A stretch of 64,000 nucleotides of DNA from Natrinema zhouii (GTDB lineage: Archaea > Halobacteriota > Halobacteria > Halobacteriales > Natrialbaceae), in the NCBI RefSeq assembly GCF_013456555.2, contig NZ_CP059154.1, positions 930,001-994,000 on the forward strand. Reading direction: 5' to 3'. The notes beneath the pieces are model-generated. The model was not told where the DNA came from. It did not search any database and saw nothing but the letters and a program-made list of their open reading frames with translations. The position numbers and the translations under genes are program-made. Positions 42,108 to 50,823 of the stretch are shown one piece after another (position 1 is the stretch's first letter; every line of letters starts with the position of its first letter).

Positions 42108-43265
42108 CTACAGTTCGTTCAGCTTCCGCAGCAGCTGCCCGCGGTACTCCTCGTCGCTGGTAACGCCCTTGACCTCGAGGACGTTGCGCTCGAGTTTGTC
42201 CAGTGCGACGCGGAACGAGTTCTCCGCGCCGTAGCCTTCGCCGGTGCCGGCGACCTGGCCCTTGTTCGTTCGGAGGCGGATCTGACACTGCACGAGCGGC
42301 GTGCCACGGAGCTTCTCGTTGTGTTCGTGGAAGCGGACGTGGGCGTGCATCACCTGCATGTCGGCGTACTTGTCCGACACCTGCTCGATGCTCTCGACGA
42401 TCGATTCCCGGGTGATGGTGTCGAGCATCGAGATGTTGGTGATCTGGACGTCCATATGATCCTCCTCGGTGAACGTCAGCGCGCGCAGGACGTCCGTCTT
42501 GGTGATGACGCCGATGACGACACGGTCGTCGTCGTCCGGCGTGACCATCAGTCCCGCGTAATCGTCCTCGAGCATCGCTTCGACGGCCTCCTTGGCGGTC
42601 GCGTCGAGCGTCGTCGTCTCGACGGGGCTCGTCATGATGTCGTAGACGGGGACGTCGAGCAGGCGATCGGTGTCACCGACCCGGTCGCCGGTCGTCGTCG
42701 TGTGGTTCTCTCGGATGACGAAGTCGGCGATGTCGTGGGTGGTCACGACCCCGGAGAGGTAGCCGTTCTCGTTCATCACGGGAAGTCGCGAGATCCCGTG
42801 TTCGCGCAAGAGATTGATCGCTTTGCCGATTCCATCGTCCTCGGTGAGGGTGATCGGCTCGTCAGTGTAGATATCTTCGACGGTGAGCGCGTCGAGGTTC
42901 TCCAGTACCGCCTCGAGGATCGCGTCATTGGTGATGATGCCCCAGAGGTCGCCGTTCTCGAAGACGGGGGCGACCTTGGCGTTGCTCTCGACGAGAACGC
43001 GTGCGGTCTCCCGAATGTCCTCCTGACGGTCGACCTGGGGTGACGGCGTGCTCCGGCTGGGTTTGGTGAGCGCCGCGACCTTGGCGTCGTCCTCGACGTG
43101 CGATTGGAGCACCTCCCGCTCGCTGATGACCCCCTCGTATTCGCCGTCATTCGTGACGATGATTCCCTTGGGATTGCCGTTCTCGAACATAGAACGAACT
43201 TTCCCCATTCGCGTCCCGACATCGACTTCGATAAACTCCGTGGTGGCGATATCAGCGATATTCAT
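42108..43265 (-). CDS. CBS-domain protein fused to HPF (ribosome hibernation) domain
   Basis: 385 aa from ATG 43265. Two Bateman pairs: CBS1 and CBS2 (about 6-125; FIEVDVGTRMGKVRSMFENG, VLVESNAKVAPVFENGDLWG), CBS3 and CBS4 (about 130-270; AINLLREHGISRLPVMNENG, AVEAMLEDDYAGLMVTPDDD). From about residue 280 there is an S30AE/HPF-like domain (VQITNISMLDTITRESIVES, HVRFHEHNEKLRGTPLVQCQ, NSFRVALDKLERNVLEVKGV). HPF domains bind the 30S decoding site, so the protein likely links nucleotide status, sensed by CBS, to ribosome dormancy. This is inferred from the fused domains. Confidence 0.85.
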   Translation of the reverse strand: MNIADIATTEFIEVDVGTRMGKVRSMFENGNPKGIIVTNDGEYEGVISEREVLQSHVEDDAKVAALTKPSRSTPSPQVDRQEDIRETARVLVESNAKVAPVFENGDLWGIITNDAILEAVLENLDALTVEDIYTDEPITLTEDDGIGKAINLLREHGISRLPVMNENGYLSGVVTTHDIADFVIRENHTTTTGDRVGDTDRLLDVPVYDIMTSPVETTTLDATAKEAVEAMLEDDYAGLMVTPDDDDRVVIGVITKTDVLRALTFTEEDHMDVQITNISMLDTITRESIVESIEQVSDKYADMQVMHAHVRFHEHNEKLRGTPLVQCQIRLRTNKGQVAGTGEGYGAENSFRVALDKLERNVLEVKGVTSDEEYRGQLLRKLNEL

Positions 43266-43371
43266 CCTTCTGGATGAACGTAGTGCCGCCGGGGTATTTA
43301 ACATACTGCCCGTTTTGGCCGGGTGGCCCCAGTCACCGGGATTTTTGTCCGGGCCGTTGAAGCGTCTCGCG

Positions 43372-43698
43372 ATGCGTGACATCACCGTCTTCGGCCGATA
43401 CACCTACCTCGTCACCGAAATCGTCTGGGGGCTCGTCGCCGCGCTCCTCTTGCGCCGGGCGAACGCGCTCCGGAAAGCAGCGGTTACCATCCTCGCACTG
43501 TATCCGATTGCGTACGTCTGGGATCGCTACACCCTCGCAGTCGGCGTCTTCGACATCAAACTCAGGATCGGCATCGATATCGCCGGCATTCCGCTCGAGG
43601 AACACCTGTTCATGGCGGTGGTACCCGGACTCGTCATCGGGATCCACGAGACGATTTTCGGCGACGAATCCGACGAGGTGATGGTACCCGCGGAGTGA
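43372..43698 (+). CDS. Single lycopene-cyclase (CrtYc/d) domain protein
   Basis: 108 aa from ATG 43372. Three transmembrane helices (YTYLVTEIVWGLVAALLLRR, AVTILALYPIAYVWDRYTLA, FMAVVPGLVIGI) and the conserved motif GIPLEEHLFM, whose two glutamates mark lycopene beta-cyclases. Archaeal CrtY usually carries two such domains in about 230 residues; this protein is one half. It may need a second half encoded elsewhere, or be an opsin-related or orphan domain. No carotenoid gene is adjacent. It is divergent from the CBS-HPF gene. Confidence 0.82.
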   Translation: MRDITVFGRYTYLVTEIVWGLVAALLLRRANALRKAAVTILALYPIAYVWDRYTLAVGVFDIKLRIGIDIAGIPLEEHLFMAVVPGLVIGIHETIFGDESDEVMVPAE

Positions 43699-43776
43699 TC
43701 GTCACACTGATAGATGGCTTTCACTGACTGTAACTAACCGCGACTATCTTGTACAGCCGGACCCTCAGTTGACGTG

Positions 43777-44520
43777 ATGGATAGCCGGCGGCTCGCGACG
43801 GCCGAAACGGACGTGGACGAGAGCGCCGACCGCGCACTACTTCGGGGACTGCTTAACTTCCTCGTCGCCGTCGCACTCGTCTGCTCGCTCGCACTCGGTG
43901 CCGCGCTCTTCGCACCCCAACTCCTCGACGGAATCGGCCTCGACGAACGCCCGTCGCCCAGTTCCGACGCGCCGCCGGCCGGCGAACGCAACCCCGACGT
44001 GACCGATCCCGACGATCCGGGGAACTCGAGTTACGAGACCGACGTCGAGATGGTCAGGTCCGCGACCGTCGAAGACTTCGTCCACGCGGAGGTCAACGAG
44101 CGTCGGGCCGAGCACGACCTCGAGCCGCTCTTGTGGGATGGCACCATCGCGTCGGTCGCGCGCGCCCATAGCGGGGATATGGCCGATCGCGACTACTTCG
44201 CCCACAGGAACCCCGACGGAGAGGGACCCTACGACCGGTTTCAGGACGTCGGGGGCTACTGTCGGGGATACGGCGAGAACATCGCCAAGACGTGGCTCGA
44301 TCGACGCGTCGGGCAACCCGGCGGCGACGGGTCCGTTCGACATCGGACCGCCGAAGGGCTCGCGACGGGGCTGGTCAACCAGTGGATGAACTCCACGTCC
44401 CATCAGAAAGCCATCCTCGAGGAAGACAACACGCCCAGCTGGGATCGAGCCGGTGTCGGCGTCTACATCACTGACGACGGCGAGGTCTACGCGGGACAGA
44501 ACTTCTGTCGCGAGTGGTGA
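43777..44520 (+). CDS. CAP (SCP/PR-1) domain protein, membrane anchored
   Basis: 247 aa from ATG 43777 (a GTG at 43774 is adjacent). One N-terminal transmembrane helix (about 28-50, FLVAVALVCSLALGAALFAP), a Pro/Asp/Ser linker (about 58-88) and a CAP domain at about 105-247: FVHAEVNERRAEHDLEPLLW, SVARAHSGDMADRDYFAHRN, GYCRGYGENIAKTW and HQKAILEEDNTPSWDRAGVG. His and Glu of the CAP cavity are recognisable. The domain should be outside the cell. Function of archaeal CAP proteins is unknown; binding of lipids or peptides has been suggested for the superfamily. Confidence 0.88.
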   Translation: MDSRRLATAETDVDESADRALLRGLLNFLVAVALVCSLALGAALFAPQLLDGIGLDERPSPSSDAPPAGERNPDVTDPDDPGNSSYETDVEMVRSATVEDFVHAEVNERRAEHDLEPLLWDGTIASVARAHSGDMADRDYFAHRNPDGEGPYDRFQDVGGYCRGYGENIAKTWLDRRVGQPGGDGSVRHRTAEGLATGLVNQWMNSTSHQKAILEEDNTPSWDRAGVGVYITDDGEVYAGQNFCREW

Positions 44521-44718
44521 GTGGCCGGGAACGCGCCCTCTCGCGCAGCGACTGAGGTCACCGACGGCTCCGTTCGAAGCGGTGTTCCACGAGCAGGTCC
44601 GTCTCGAACGAGAACTGGTTCGTCAGTAGATTTATCTCGTCGATGATAGGTGTAGCGAAAACCGCGATACTAGCCGGGGCACAGGAATTGCGAACGATTT
44701 ACAGATCCATAGACTGCA

Positions 44719-45516
44719 ATGACAAACGTTCCTATGGATTTTCCAGAGACGCTCATCACTATCTATCGGACAGCGAGCGACCGCGATCTGACCTTTCTCG
44801 CCGCCGGCTTCGCCTATTATGCGTTCGTTTCGTTGATCCCGCTGATCCTGCTCGCGCTCGTCGTCGGCTCGCTGGTCGGCGGCGAGCAAGCGGCCCAGCG
44901 GTTGATCACCGTCGCCGGCGACTTCCTCCCGGCGGCGGGCGGAGAACTGGTCACCGAAGCGCTCACGACCGAATCCGGGCGCGCGGAGGCGACTGTGGTC
45001 GCGTTCGTCGTCGCCGCCTGGGGTGCGCTCAAGGTCTTTCGCGGACTGAGCCTGGCGTTCGACAAGGTCTATGACGAGGTGGCCGAGGACTCGATCGTTG
45101 ACCAGATCAGGGACGGCCTCACCGTGATCGTCGCCGGCGCGGGTGCGCTCGTCCTGATGATCGGGATCGGCGCGATGCTCCGGATCGTCGCCGGCTCCGT
45201 CCCCTTCGCCGGCCTGCTCGGCTGGGTCGTCCTGATGGGCGGGCTCGTCCTCGTCTTCCTGCCGATCTACTACGTTCTGCCACCGATTCCCGTCGAACTG
45301 ACCGAGGTTCTTCCCGGTGTACTCTTCGCCGCCGTCGGCTGGACGATCCTCCAGATCGGCTTTCAGCTCTACGCGTCGAGCGCTAGCCAGTACGAGGCGT
45401 ACGGTGCCGTCGGTGTGGTGTTGCTGTTCGTCACCTGGCTCTATTTCGCCGGCATCATCATCCTCGTCGGTGCCGTCCTCAACGTCGTTCGATCGCGTCC
45501 CGCGATCGCCGAGTAG
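44719..45516 (+). CDS. YihY/BrkB family membrane protein
   Basis: 265 aa with six predicted helices. DLTFLAAGFAYYAFVSLIPL is the first family signature, followed by FLPAAGGELVTEALTTESGR, AWGALKVFRGLSLAFDKVYD, and VLLFVTWLYFAGIIILVGAV near the end. YihY (once mislabelled RNase BN) is a broad membrane family without settled function. A second in-frame ATG at 44734 would drop five residues. The next gene is 80 bp downstream on the same strand. Preceding DNA includes a TATA-like TAGATTTATC about 85-95 bp upstream. Confidence 0.88.
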   Translation: MTNVPMDFPETLITIYRTASDRDLTFLAAGFAYYAFVSLIPLILLALVVGSLVGGEQAAQRLITVAGDFLPAAGGELVTEALTTESGRAEATVVAFVVAAWGALKVFRGLSLAFDKVYDEVAEDSIVDQIRDGLTVIVAGAGALVLMIGIGAMLRIVAGSVPFAGLLGWVVLMGGLVLVFLPIYYVLPPIPVELTEVLPGVLFAAVGWTILQIGFQLYASSASQYEAYGAVGVVLLFVTWLYFAGIIILVGAVLNVVRSRPAIAE

Positions 45517-45595
45517 TCGACCGCTCGAGTCCGTCGTTTCCTGAACCGGTCGCGCAGGGGAAAGATTATGGCGCCGGCAGCGACAGACCACGACT

Positions 45596-46315
45596 ATGAG
45601 CGACGAGCGATCACCCACCTCCGCCGCGACCGACGATTCCGGTGGGGCCGACGAGGCCGAGTCCGACGGCGACTCGAGCGAGCCCCTCGAGTCGAGCGGC
45701 GGCCCCAAGCGCGTCGTCTCCGATCAGAGCGTCGACGACATCCTCGACTCGCTCGACGCGACGAAAGCCGGGTCGACGGACTCGAGCGACGCCGTCACGA
45801 CGAACGGACCAAGCGATGCCGTCACGACGAACGAACCGAGCGACGACGCCATCGATACCGCGGTCGACGAGGACGGCGTTTCGGCAGCCGACGAAGATGG
45901 CAGTGACCCGGCTACCGAAACGACTGACGAGAGCGCTTTCCGGTCCGACGAGAGAACGAACGCGACCGACGCGACATCGGTCGACACGGCCGCATCGTCG
46001 CTCCCCGACGACGCGTCGCTCGAGGAGCTCGCCGCCCGCGTCGACGACGGCACCGTCACCGGTGCGGACGTTCGCGCGGCCGAGGCCGGCGACGGCCGCG
46101 AGTCGACTCCCGAAATCGACGAGATCGACCTCTCGATGGACGATCTCGAGACGGCACGGTCGGGAACTGGTGGCTCCGGTGGCGATACCGATGTCCCCGC
46201 CGACGCCGGCCCCCTCGCCGGGTCGGTCGACCCCGACGCGGACGGCGGGACGAGCGACGATTCAACTGCTGAGGGCGGCTTCCTCGGCCGACTCAAGCGA
46301 TTCTTCTCGCGATAG
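45596..46315 (+). CDS. Acidic low-complexity protein, unknown function
   Basis: 239 aa, mostly Ser, Asp, Glu, Ala, Gly and Thr, therefore strongly acidic and probably disordered. VVSDQSVDDILDSLDATKAG and SLEELAARVDDGTVTGADVR look like short conserved helices; a small basic/aromatic C-terminal helix reads GGFLGRLKRFFSR. A pair of near-identical short blocks (about residues 65-82, AVTTNGPSD then AVTTNEPSD) suggests slippage. The basic amphipathic end could bind membrane or nucleic acid. I recognise no family. Confidence 0.75.
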   Translation: MSDERSPTSAATDDSGGADEAESDGDSSEPLESSGGPKRVVSDQSVDDILDSLDATKAGSTDSSDAVTTNGPSDAVTTNEPSDDAIDTAVDEDGVSAADEDGSDPATETTDESAFRSDERTNATDATSVDTAASSLPDDASLEELAARVDDGTVTGADVRAAEAGDGRESTPEIDEIDLSMDDLETARSGTGGSGGDTDVPADAGPLAGSVDPDADGGTSDDSTAEGGFLGRLKRFFSR

Positions 46316-46390
46316 CGGGCGGGTTTCGCCGGCCTGTCTCTCCGGCTCGTCGTCGCTCGAGGGCCACCAGACGCAGCCAGCGGTTCCGTA

Positions 46391-47299
46391 CTACCCGACC
46401 AGCGTGATCAGCACGAACAGCGTCGCAACGGAGGCGAGCGTCGTGACGAAGACGTTCAGCGACGCGAACTCCCGGTCGCCGCCCAGTTCGTTCGCGAAGA
46501 CGAACGTCGAGACGGCGGTCGGCGTCCCGAGCATCACGACGCTGGCGGTAAACGTCGCCGGGTCGACTGCGAGGGTGGAGAAGACGGCCCACGCCAGGGC
46601 TGGCATCAGACAGACTTTCAGCGCGACGACGGCGGCGGTCGCCCCGACATCGATCGAGGGCACGTCGACCTGCAGGGACGCGCCGACACAGAGCAACGCG
46701 ACGGGTAAGGCGAGCGAACCGATCGCGTCGAGGCCAGTCGCGGCGGGCGAGGGAATCGAAATCCCGAGCGAGCCGACCGCGAGGCCAGCGATCAACGTCG
46801 CCAGAATGGGGTTCGTTGCGAGCCCGCGGAGTTCGCGTGCGATCGAGGCGTCGGCACCATTTAGCGTCGAGAGCACGAGGATCGTCAACGGCAACTGGGT
46901 CAGCGTCACGACGCCCAGCACGACGCTCGCGATCGCCGTCACCGATGCGTCGAACGTCGCGGCGACCAGTGGCAGTCCGAGATAGCCCAGATTCGAGTGA
47001 TACGACTGGACGATCGCGACGCTCCGGCGGGCCCTCGAGTCGCGGTTTCGGTGAACGAGCGCAGCGAGCCCGGCGGTCGTAAACAGCACGACGAGGAGGC
47101 CGGCAAGCAGCGCCGGCGAGAGGAGTTCTCCGATCGACCGGTTGTACGTAGAGACGAAGATGAGCGCCGGCAGCGCGACGTAGTAGGCGACGGCGTTCAA
47201 CAGCTCCGTCCGACGCTGATCGAGGATCCCGCTCGTCCGCAATCCGGCCCCGACCAGCAACACCACGAGCAACGCCAGCAGCCGGCCGACGACTTCCAT
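46391..47299 (-). CDS. AEC (auxin efflux carrier) family transporter
   Basis: 302 aa from ATG 47299, ten predicted transmembrane helices. The N-terminal EVVGRLLALLVVLLVGAGLR and RTELLNAVAYYVALPALIFV, the middle VQSYHSNLGYLGLPLVAATF and the C-terminal SVVMLGTPTAVSTFVFANEL are the paired half-repeats of the AEC fold. Family members export or import organic acids and anions; the substrate is not predictable. The open frame upstream of 47299 is not family-like. It converges with the acidic protein gene. Confidence 0.9.
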   Translation of the reverse strand: MEVVGRLLALLVVLLVGAGLRTSGILDQRRTELLNAVAYYVALPALIFVSTYNRSIGELLSPALLAGLLVVLFTTAGLAALVHRNRDSRARRSVAIVQSYHSNLGYLGLPLVAATFDASVTAIASVVLGVVTLTQLPLTILVLSTLNGADASIARELRGLATNPILATLIAGLAVGSLGISIPSPAATGLDAIGSLALPVALLCVGASLQVDVPSIDVGATAAVVALKVCLMPALAWAVFSTLAVDPATFTASVVMLGTPTAVSTFVFANELGGDREFASLNVFVTTLASVATLFVLITLVG

Positions 47300-47469
47300 A
47301 TCTGCTCGAGTCGACTCGCGGGTTTGTACCGTTCGATCTTCAACGACGATGAGATGGAGTACCCTTGGCCCGGTCGACTCGAGATCGGAAGCGACGACCG
47401 TGTCGCCCGACACGATCAAACGTTCATAATGCTGGACGACGTTGCACGCCTCGAGGAGGCCGAGTTACA

Positions 47470-47727
47470 GTGACAGCGAGTTCCCTTTCGACCACCCCGA
47501 CCGGAATCAGAGCGGGACTACGGAATCGACTACAGCGCCTTCGCTGGTGGGTCGCGCTGCGAGTCGGCGGCGCTCCGACCTGTGCGGTCTGTGGCGATGA
47601 GGCGGCGTGGATCGCCGAGACGGAGGACGAGCCGCGTTGCTTTCGCCACATTCCGAGCGAGGGGATGGACGTGATACGCGACGTCCAGCCTGCCGACTGT
47701 TTCACCGACTGGGAGGATAGTACGTAA
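47470..47727 (+). CDS. Small zinc-knuckle protein, unknown function
   Basis: 85 aa from a GTG at 47470, with GGAGG ten bases upstream as a plausible Shine-Dalgarno. The core is PTCAVCGDEAAWIAETEDEP followed by RCFRHIPSEGMDVIRDVQPA, giving a C-x2-C...C-x2-H site typical of small haloarchaeal zinc proteins. The N-terminal 25 residues are Arg-rich (RAGLRNRLQRLRWWVALRVG). The frame opens further upstream to 47365, without obvious coding character. Function unknown. Confidence 0.5.
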   Translation: MTASSLSTTPTGIRAGLRNRLQRLRWWVALRVGGAPTCAVCGDEAAWIAETEDEPRCFRHIPSEGMDVIRDVQPADCFTDWEDST

Positions 47728-47866
47728 CCTCGAAACGGAACGGGAGGATCATCGGCGTAGTCGATAATGCGGTTCCGTTGTTCAGAACTGGGGGCGAAAC
47801 TGGAACGCTGGATTTGGCAACTACAGATGCGAACTGAACATACTCGATTCTGCGTTTCGCTCGAAA

Positions 47867-48187
47867 TCAGTCATCTGAGTTGGGAGCTGACCGTTGGTCG
47901 TCCGACGGTTCAGGCTGTAACTGGCGGACGAGATTCAAATGCATCAAGTGAAGATGCATTCCGATTCCGTATAGGATGGTACCAAGTCCGACGAACGTAA
48001 GCGGCATAAGTACCGACTCGATTGCCTGTGATGGTGTCTCAAGATTTGCGGGAAGGACGACACCAACGGCTAACAGAAACGCAGTTAGTATGATCAACAA
48101 CCCTATACGAACCATGCGGGAGTATCTACCGACCTGTTGAATGCGTTCTTCAATCTCCCCTCGGGAGGGTGGTGTCTCACGGGCCAT
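47867..48187 (-). CDS. Small membrane protein, unknown function
   Basis: 106 aa. A charged N-terminus (ETPPSRGEIEERIQQVGRYS) precedes two transmembrane helices, about 26-46 (VRIGLLIILTAFLLAVGVVL) and 58-80 (VLMPLTFVGLGTILYGIGMH), followed by an HLHLMHLNLVRQLQPEPSDD tail with several His residues. I recognise no family. The region directly upstream is duplicated exactly: two 63-bp copies at 48190-48315, each with a TATA-like element, so it may be driven by two promoters. Confidence 0.7.
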   Translation of the reverse strand: MARETPPSRGEIEERIQQVGRYSRMVRIGLLIILTAFLLAVGVVLPANLETPSQAIESVLMPLTFVGLGTILYGIGMHLHLMHLNLVRQLQPEPSDDQRSAPNSDD

Positions 48188-48189
48188 AG

Positions 48190-48315
48190 TGTATGGTTTC
48201 TAGCATCGCACAGGGTTATCTAAAGATGATGCCGACAATACGCTAGTAGCAATGTATGGTTTCTAGCATCGCACAGGGTTATCTAAAGATGATGCCGACA
48301 ATACGCTAGTAGCAA
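48190..48315 (-). repeat. Exact 63-bp tandem duplication containing the promoter of the small membrane gene
   Basis: Copies 48190-48252 and 48253-48315 are identical over all 63 bases and lie head to tail. Each holds the minus-strand TATA-like TTTAGATAACC. In the copy nearest the gene this box is about 30 bp upstream of the ATG at 48187; the other is 63 bp farther. The duplication is recent or actively maintained, since no base has changed. Confidence 0.97.
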
Positions 48316-48356
48316 AAACAGAAGGGTTGGTGGAGGGGCAGGATTGGTTGCGGGTT

Positions 48357-48713
48357 CTACGCCGACGCCATCTCCTGGCAGGACTCGGCACACTCGCGAA
48401 GCACGTCAGCACAGACCTGGCAGTGTTCTTCATCGTGTTGTTCGCACTCGTCTGCACACTCTTCGCATGCATCAGCACAGGCTTCTGCAAGTTGCGTACT
48501 GTAGTTCGAGTTCCGCGCCATGAACCGTGCGTGCATCGTCGTGAGATCGGCGACATCCCGACAGAGACGAAGACACTTGGCCATCCCTTCGCCTTCACCA
48601 GCGCATTCATCAGCGCACCATTCACACGCTTGAGCGGCTTCGAAACAATTGTCGATGCACTGTGCCATCTGGTCATTCTCGCCTACGTGTTCGATTTGAG
48701 TTAGCGCCATCAC
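48357..48713 (-). CDS. Cysteine-rich four-helix protein (DUF326 / Csp-like copper protein)
   Basis: 118 aa with 15 cysteines, spaced C-x3-C, C-x2-C-x3-C and so on along predicted helices: QCIDNCFEAAQACEWCADEC, KCLRLCRDVADL, ACADACEECADECEQHDEEH and CQVCADVLRECAESCQEM. This is the pattern of DUF326/Csp four-helix bundles, in which Cys residues inside the bundle bind many Cu(I) ions. No signal peptide: a cytoplasmic Csp3-type protein is more likely. Two ATGs (48713, 48710) start it. It follows the duplicated-promoter gene, on the same strand. Confidence 0.88.
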   Translation of the reverse strand: MMALTQIEHVGENDQMAQCIDNCFEAAQACEWCADECAGEGEGMAKCLRLCRDVADLTTMHARFMARNSNYSTQLAEACADACEECADECEQHDEEHCQVCADVLRECAESCQEMASA

Positions 48714-48884
48714 TCACTGTTCTAGTAACCTACGGGGTAAAGCGTGGGCTGGAATAGGCAACTGTTCACTGAACACTCTGTACTTACCGCGAGTTTCACG
48801 TAACATCCTGAATAAAAAATTGTGCTACTATCTACTGATAACAGAATGAACCCGCTACTCGAGAAGTTGCGCGTAACAGAAGTA

Positions 48885-48959
48885 TGGGTTGGGGCAGAGT
48901 TGAACTGCCGATCTCCTCCATGTCAAGGAGGTGTCATAACCAGACTAGACTACCAACCC
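48885..48959 (-). tRNA. tRNA-Val (GAC anticodon)
   Basis: On the minus strand a full cloverleaf is visible: acceptor GGGTTGG paired with CCAACCC and discriminator A, anticodon stem CCTCC/GGAGG with loop TTGACAT giving anticodon GAC (Val), and T-arm GGCAG TTCAACT CTGCC. 75 nt with no intron and no encoded CCA. Confidence 0.97.
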
Positions 48960-49101
48960 GCCTGGTTTCGCGTTCGTACAGCCTGACGCACGCCGTCACG
49001 CTGTCTGCAATCAGTCGTTGCCCGCGGTTACAATTGAAGGTTTCGAATCGACCGCCGTACGCGAGTCGCCCCCACGCACCGGGGCGATACGCTTAAGTTG
49101 A

Positions 49102-49137
49102 TGTACTCATTTGATCATTGTAAGACAACTACGTACA
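49102..49137. promoter_or_regulatory. Candidate trp operator: inverted TGTAC half-sites
   Basis: TGTAC at 49102-49106 and GTACA at 49133-49137 form an inverted pair over the likely start region, 13 bp upstream of trpD. A TATA-like TTAAG lies at about 49093-49097. The TGTACA TRP box bound by TrpY in Methanothermobacter is similar, but no haloarchaeal TrpY has been shown here. Confidence 0.3.
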
Positions 49138-49149
49138 TTGGTGTCTACT

Positions 49150-50162
49150 ATGCAGGAATACGTCGAACGAGTCACGGAGGGGGAAGATCTCACGCAATCG
49201 GACGCTCGAGCGGCTTCGACGGCCGTTTTCGAGGGTGCGACGGAGGCACAGATCGGTGCGCTGCTGACGGCGTTGCGCGCCAAAGGAGAGACGGAAGCCG
49301 AGATCGCCGGGTTCGCCGAGGGAATGCGCGACGCGGCCAGAACGATCGCCCCCGACCGCGAGCCGCTGGTCGACACCTGTGGAACGGGCGGCGACGACTA
49401 CAACACGATCAACGTCTCGACGACGAGCGCGATCGTCGCCGCCGGCGCTGACGTCCCGATCGCCAAGCACGGCAACTACTCCGTTTCGTCGTCGTCGGGC
49501 AGCGCGGACGTGCTCGAGGAGATCGGTGTCGACGTTGAGGCCGAACCGCCGGCCGTCGAGGAGGCCATCGAGGACGACGGCATCGGCTTCATGCTCGCGC
49601 CGGTGTTCCACCCGGCGATGAAGGCCGTCATCGGACCGCGCAAGGAGCTCGGTATGCGGACGATTTTCAACGTGCTCGGGCCGCTGACGAACCCCGCCGG
49701 GGCCGACGCACAGATCGTCGGCGTCTACGATCCGGAGCTCGTTCCCGTCCTCGCGGACGCGCTGTCGCGGATGGACATCGATCGCGCGCTGGTCGTCCAC
49801 GGCGCGGGCACCGACGAGATCGCGATCCACGGTGAAACGGTCGCCGCCGAAGTCGACGGCGACTCCGTCGAGGAGTACATGCTCGAGCCCGCGGATCTCG
49901 GTCTCACGGAACACGATATCGACGACATCGCCGGTGGCCTGCCCGAGGAAAACGCGGCCGACATGCGCGGGATCGTCGAGGGCGACGTGACCGGCGCGAA
50001 ACGCGACGTCATCCTCGCGAACGCCGGCGCGGCGATCTACGTCGCCGGCGAGGCCGACTCGCTCGAGGCCGGTGCCGATATCGCCCGCGAGGCGATCGAC
50101 TCCGGTTCGGCTGCACGAAAGCTCGAACGGCTCTGCGGCGCGACGGCGCGGCCGGAGGGACG

Positions 50163-50166
<4 letters not shown>
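49150..50166 (+). CDS. trpD: Anthranilate phosphoribosyltransferase
   Basis: 338 aa from ATG 49150. Phosphoribosyl-binding signature DTCGTGGDDYNTINVSTTSA followed by AIVAAGADVPIAKHGNYSVS and SGSADVLEEIGVDVEAEPP; later FMLAPVFHPAMKAVIGPRKE and NVLGPLTNPAGADAQIVGVY. It transfers phosphoribose from PRPP to anthranilate. First gene of trpDFEG; the stop overlaps trpF by 4 bp. The longer upstream frame (to 49111) lacks a family start. The order D-F-E-G is that known for Haloferax, where trpCBA is separate. Confidence 0.97.
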
Positions 50167-50813
<647 letters not shown>

Positions 50814-50823
50814 CGTGATCCCT

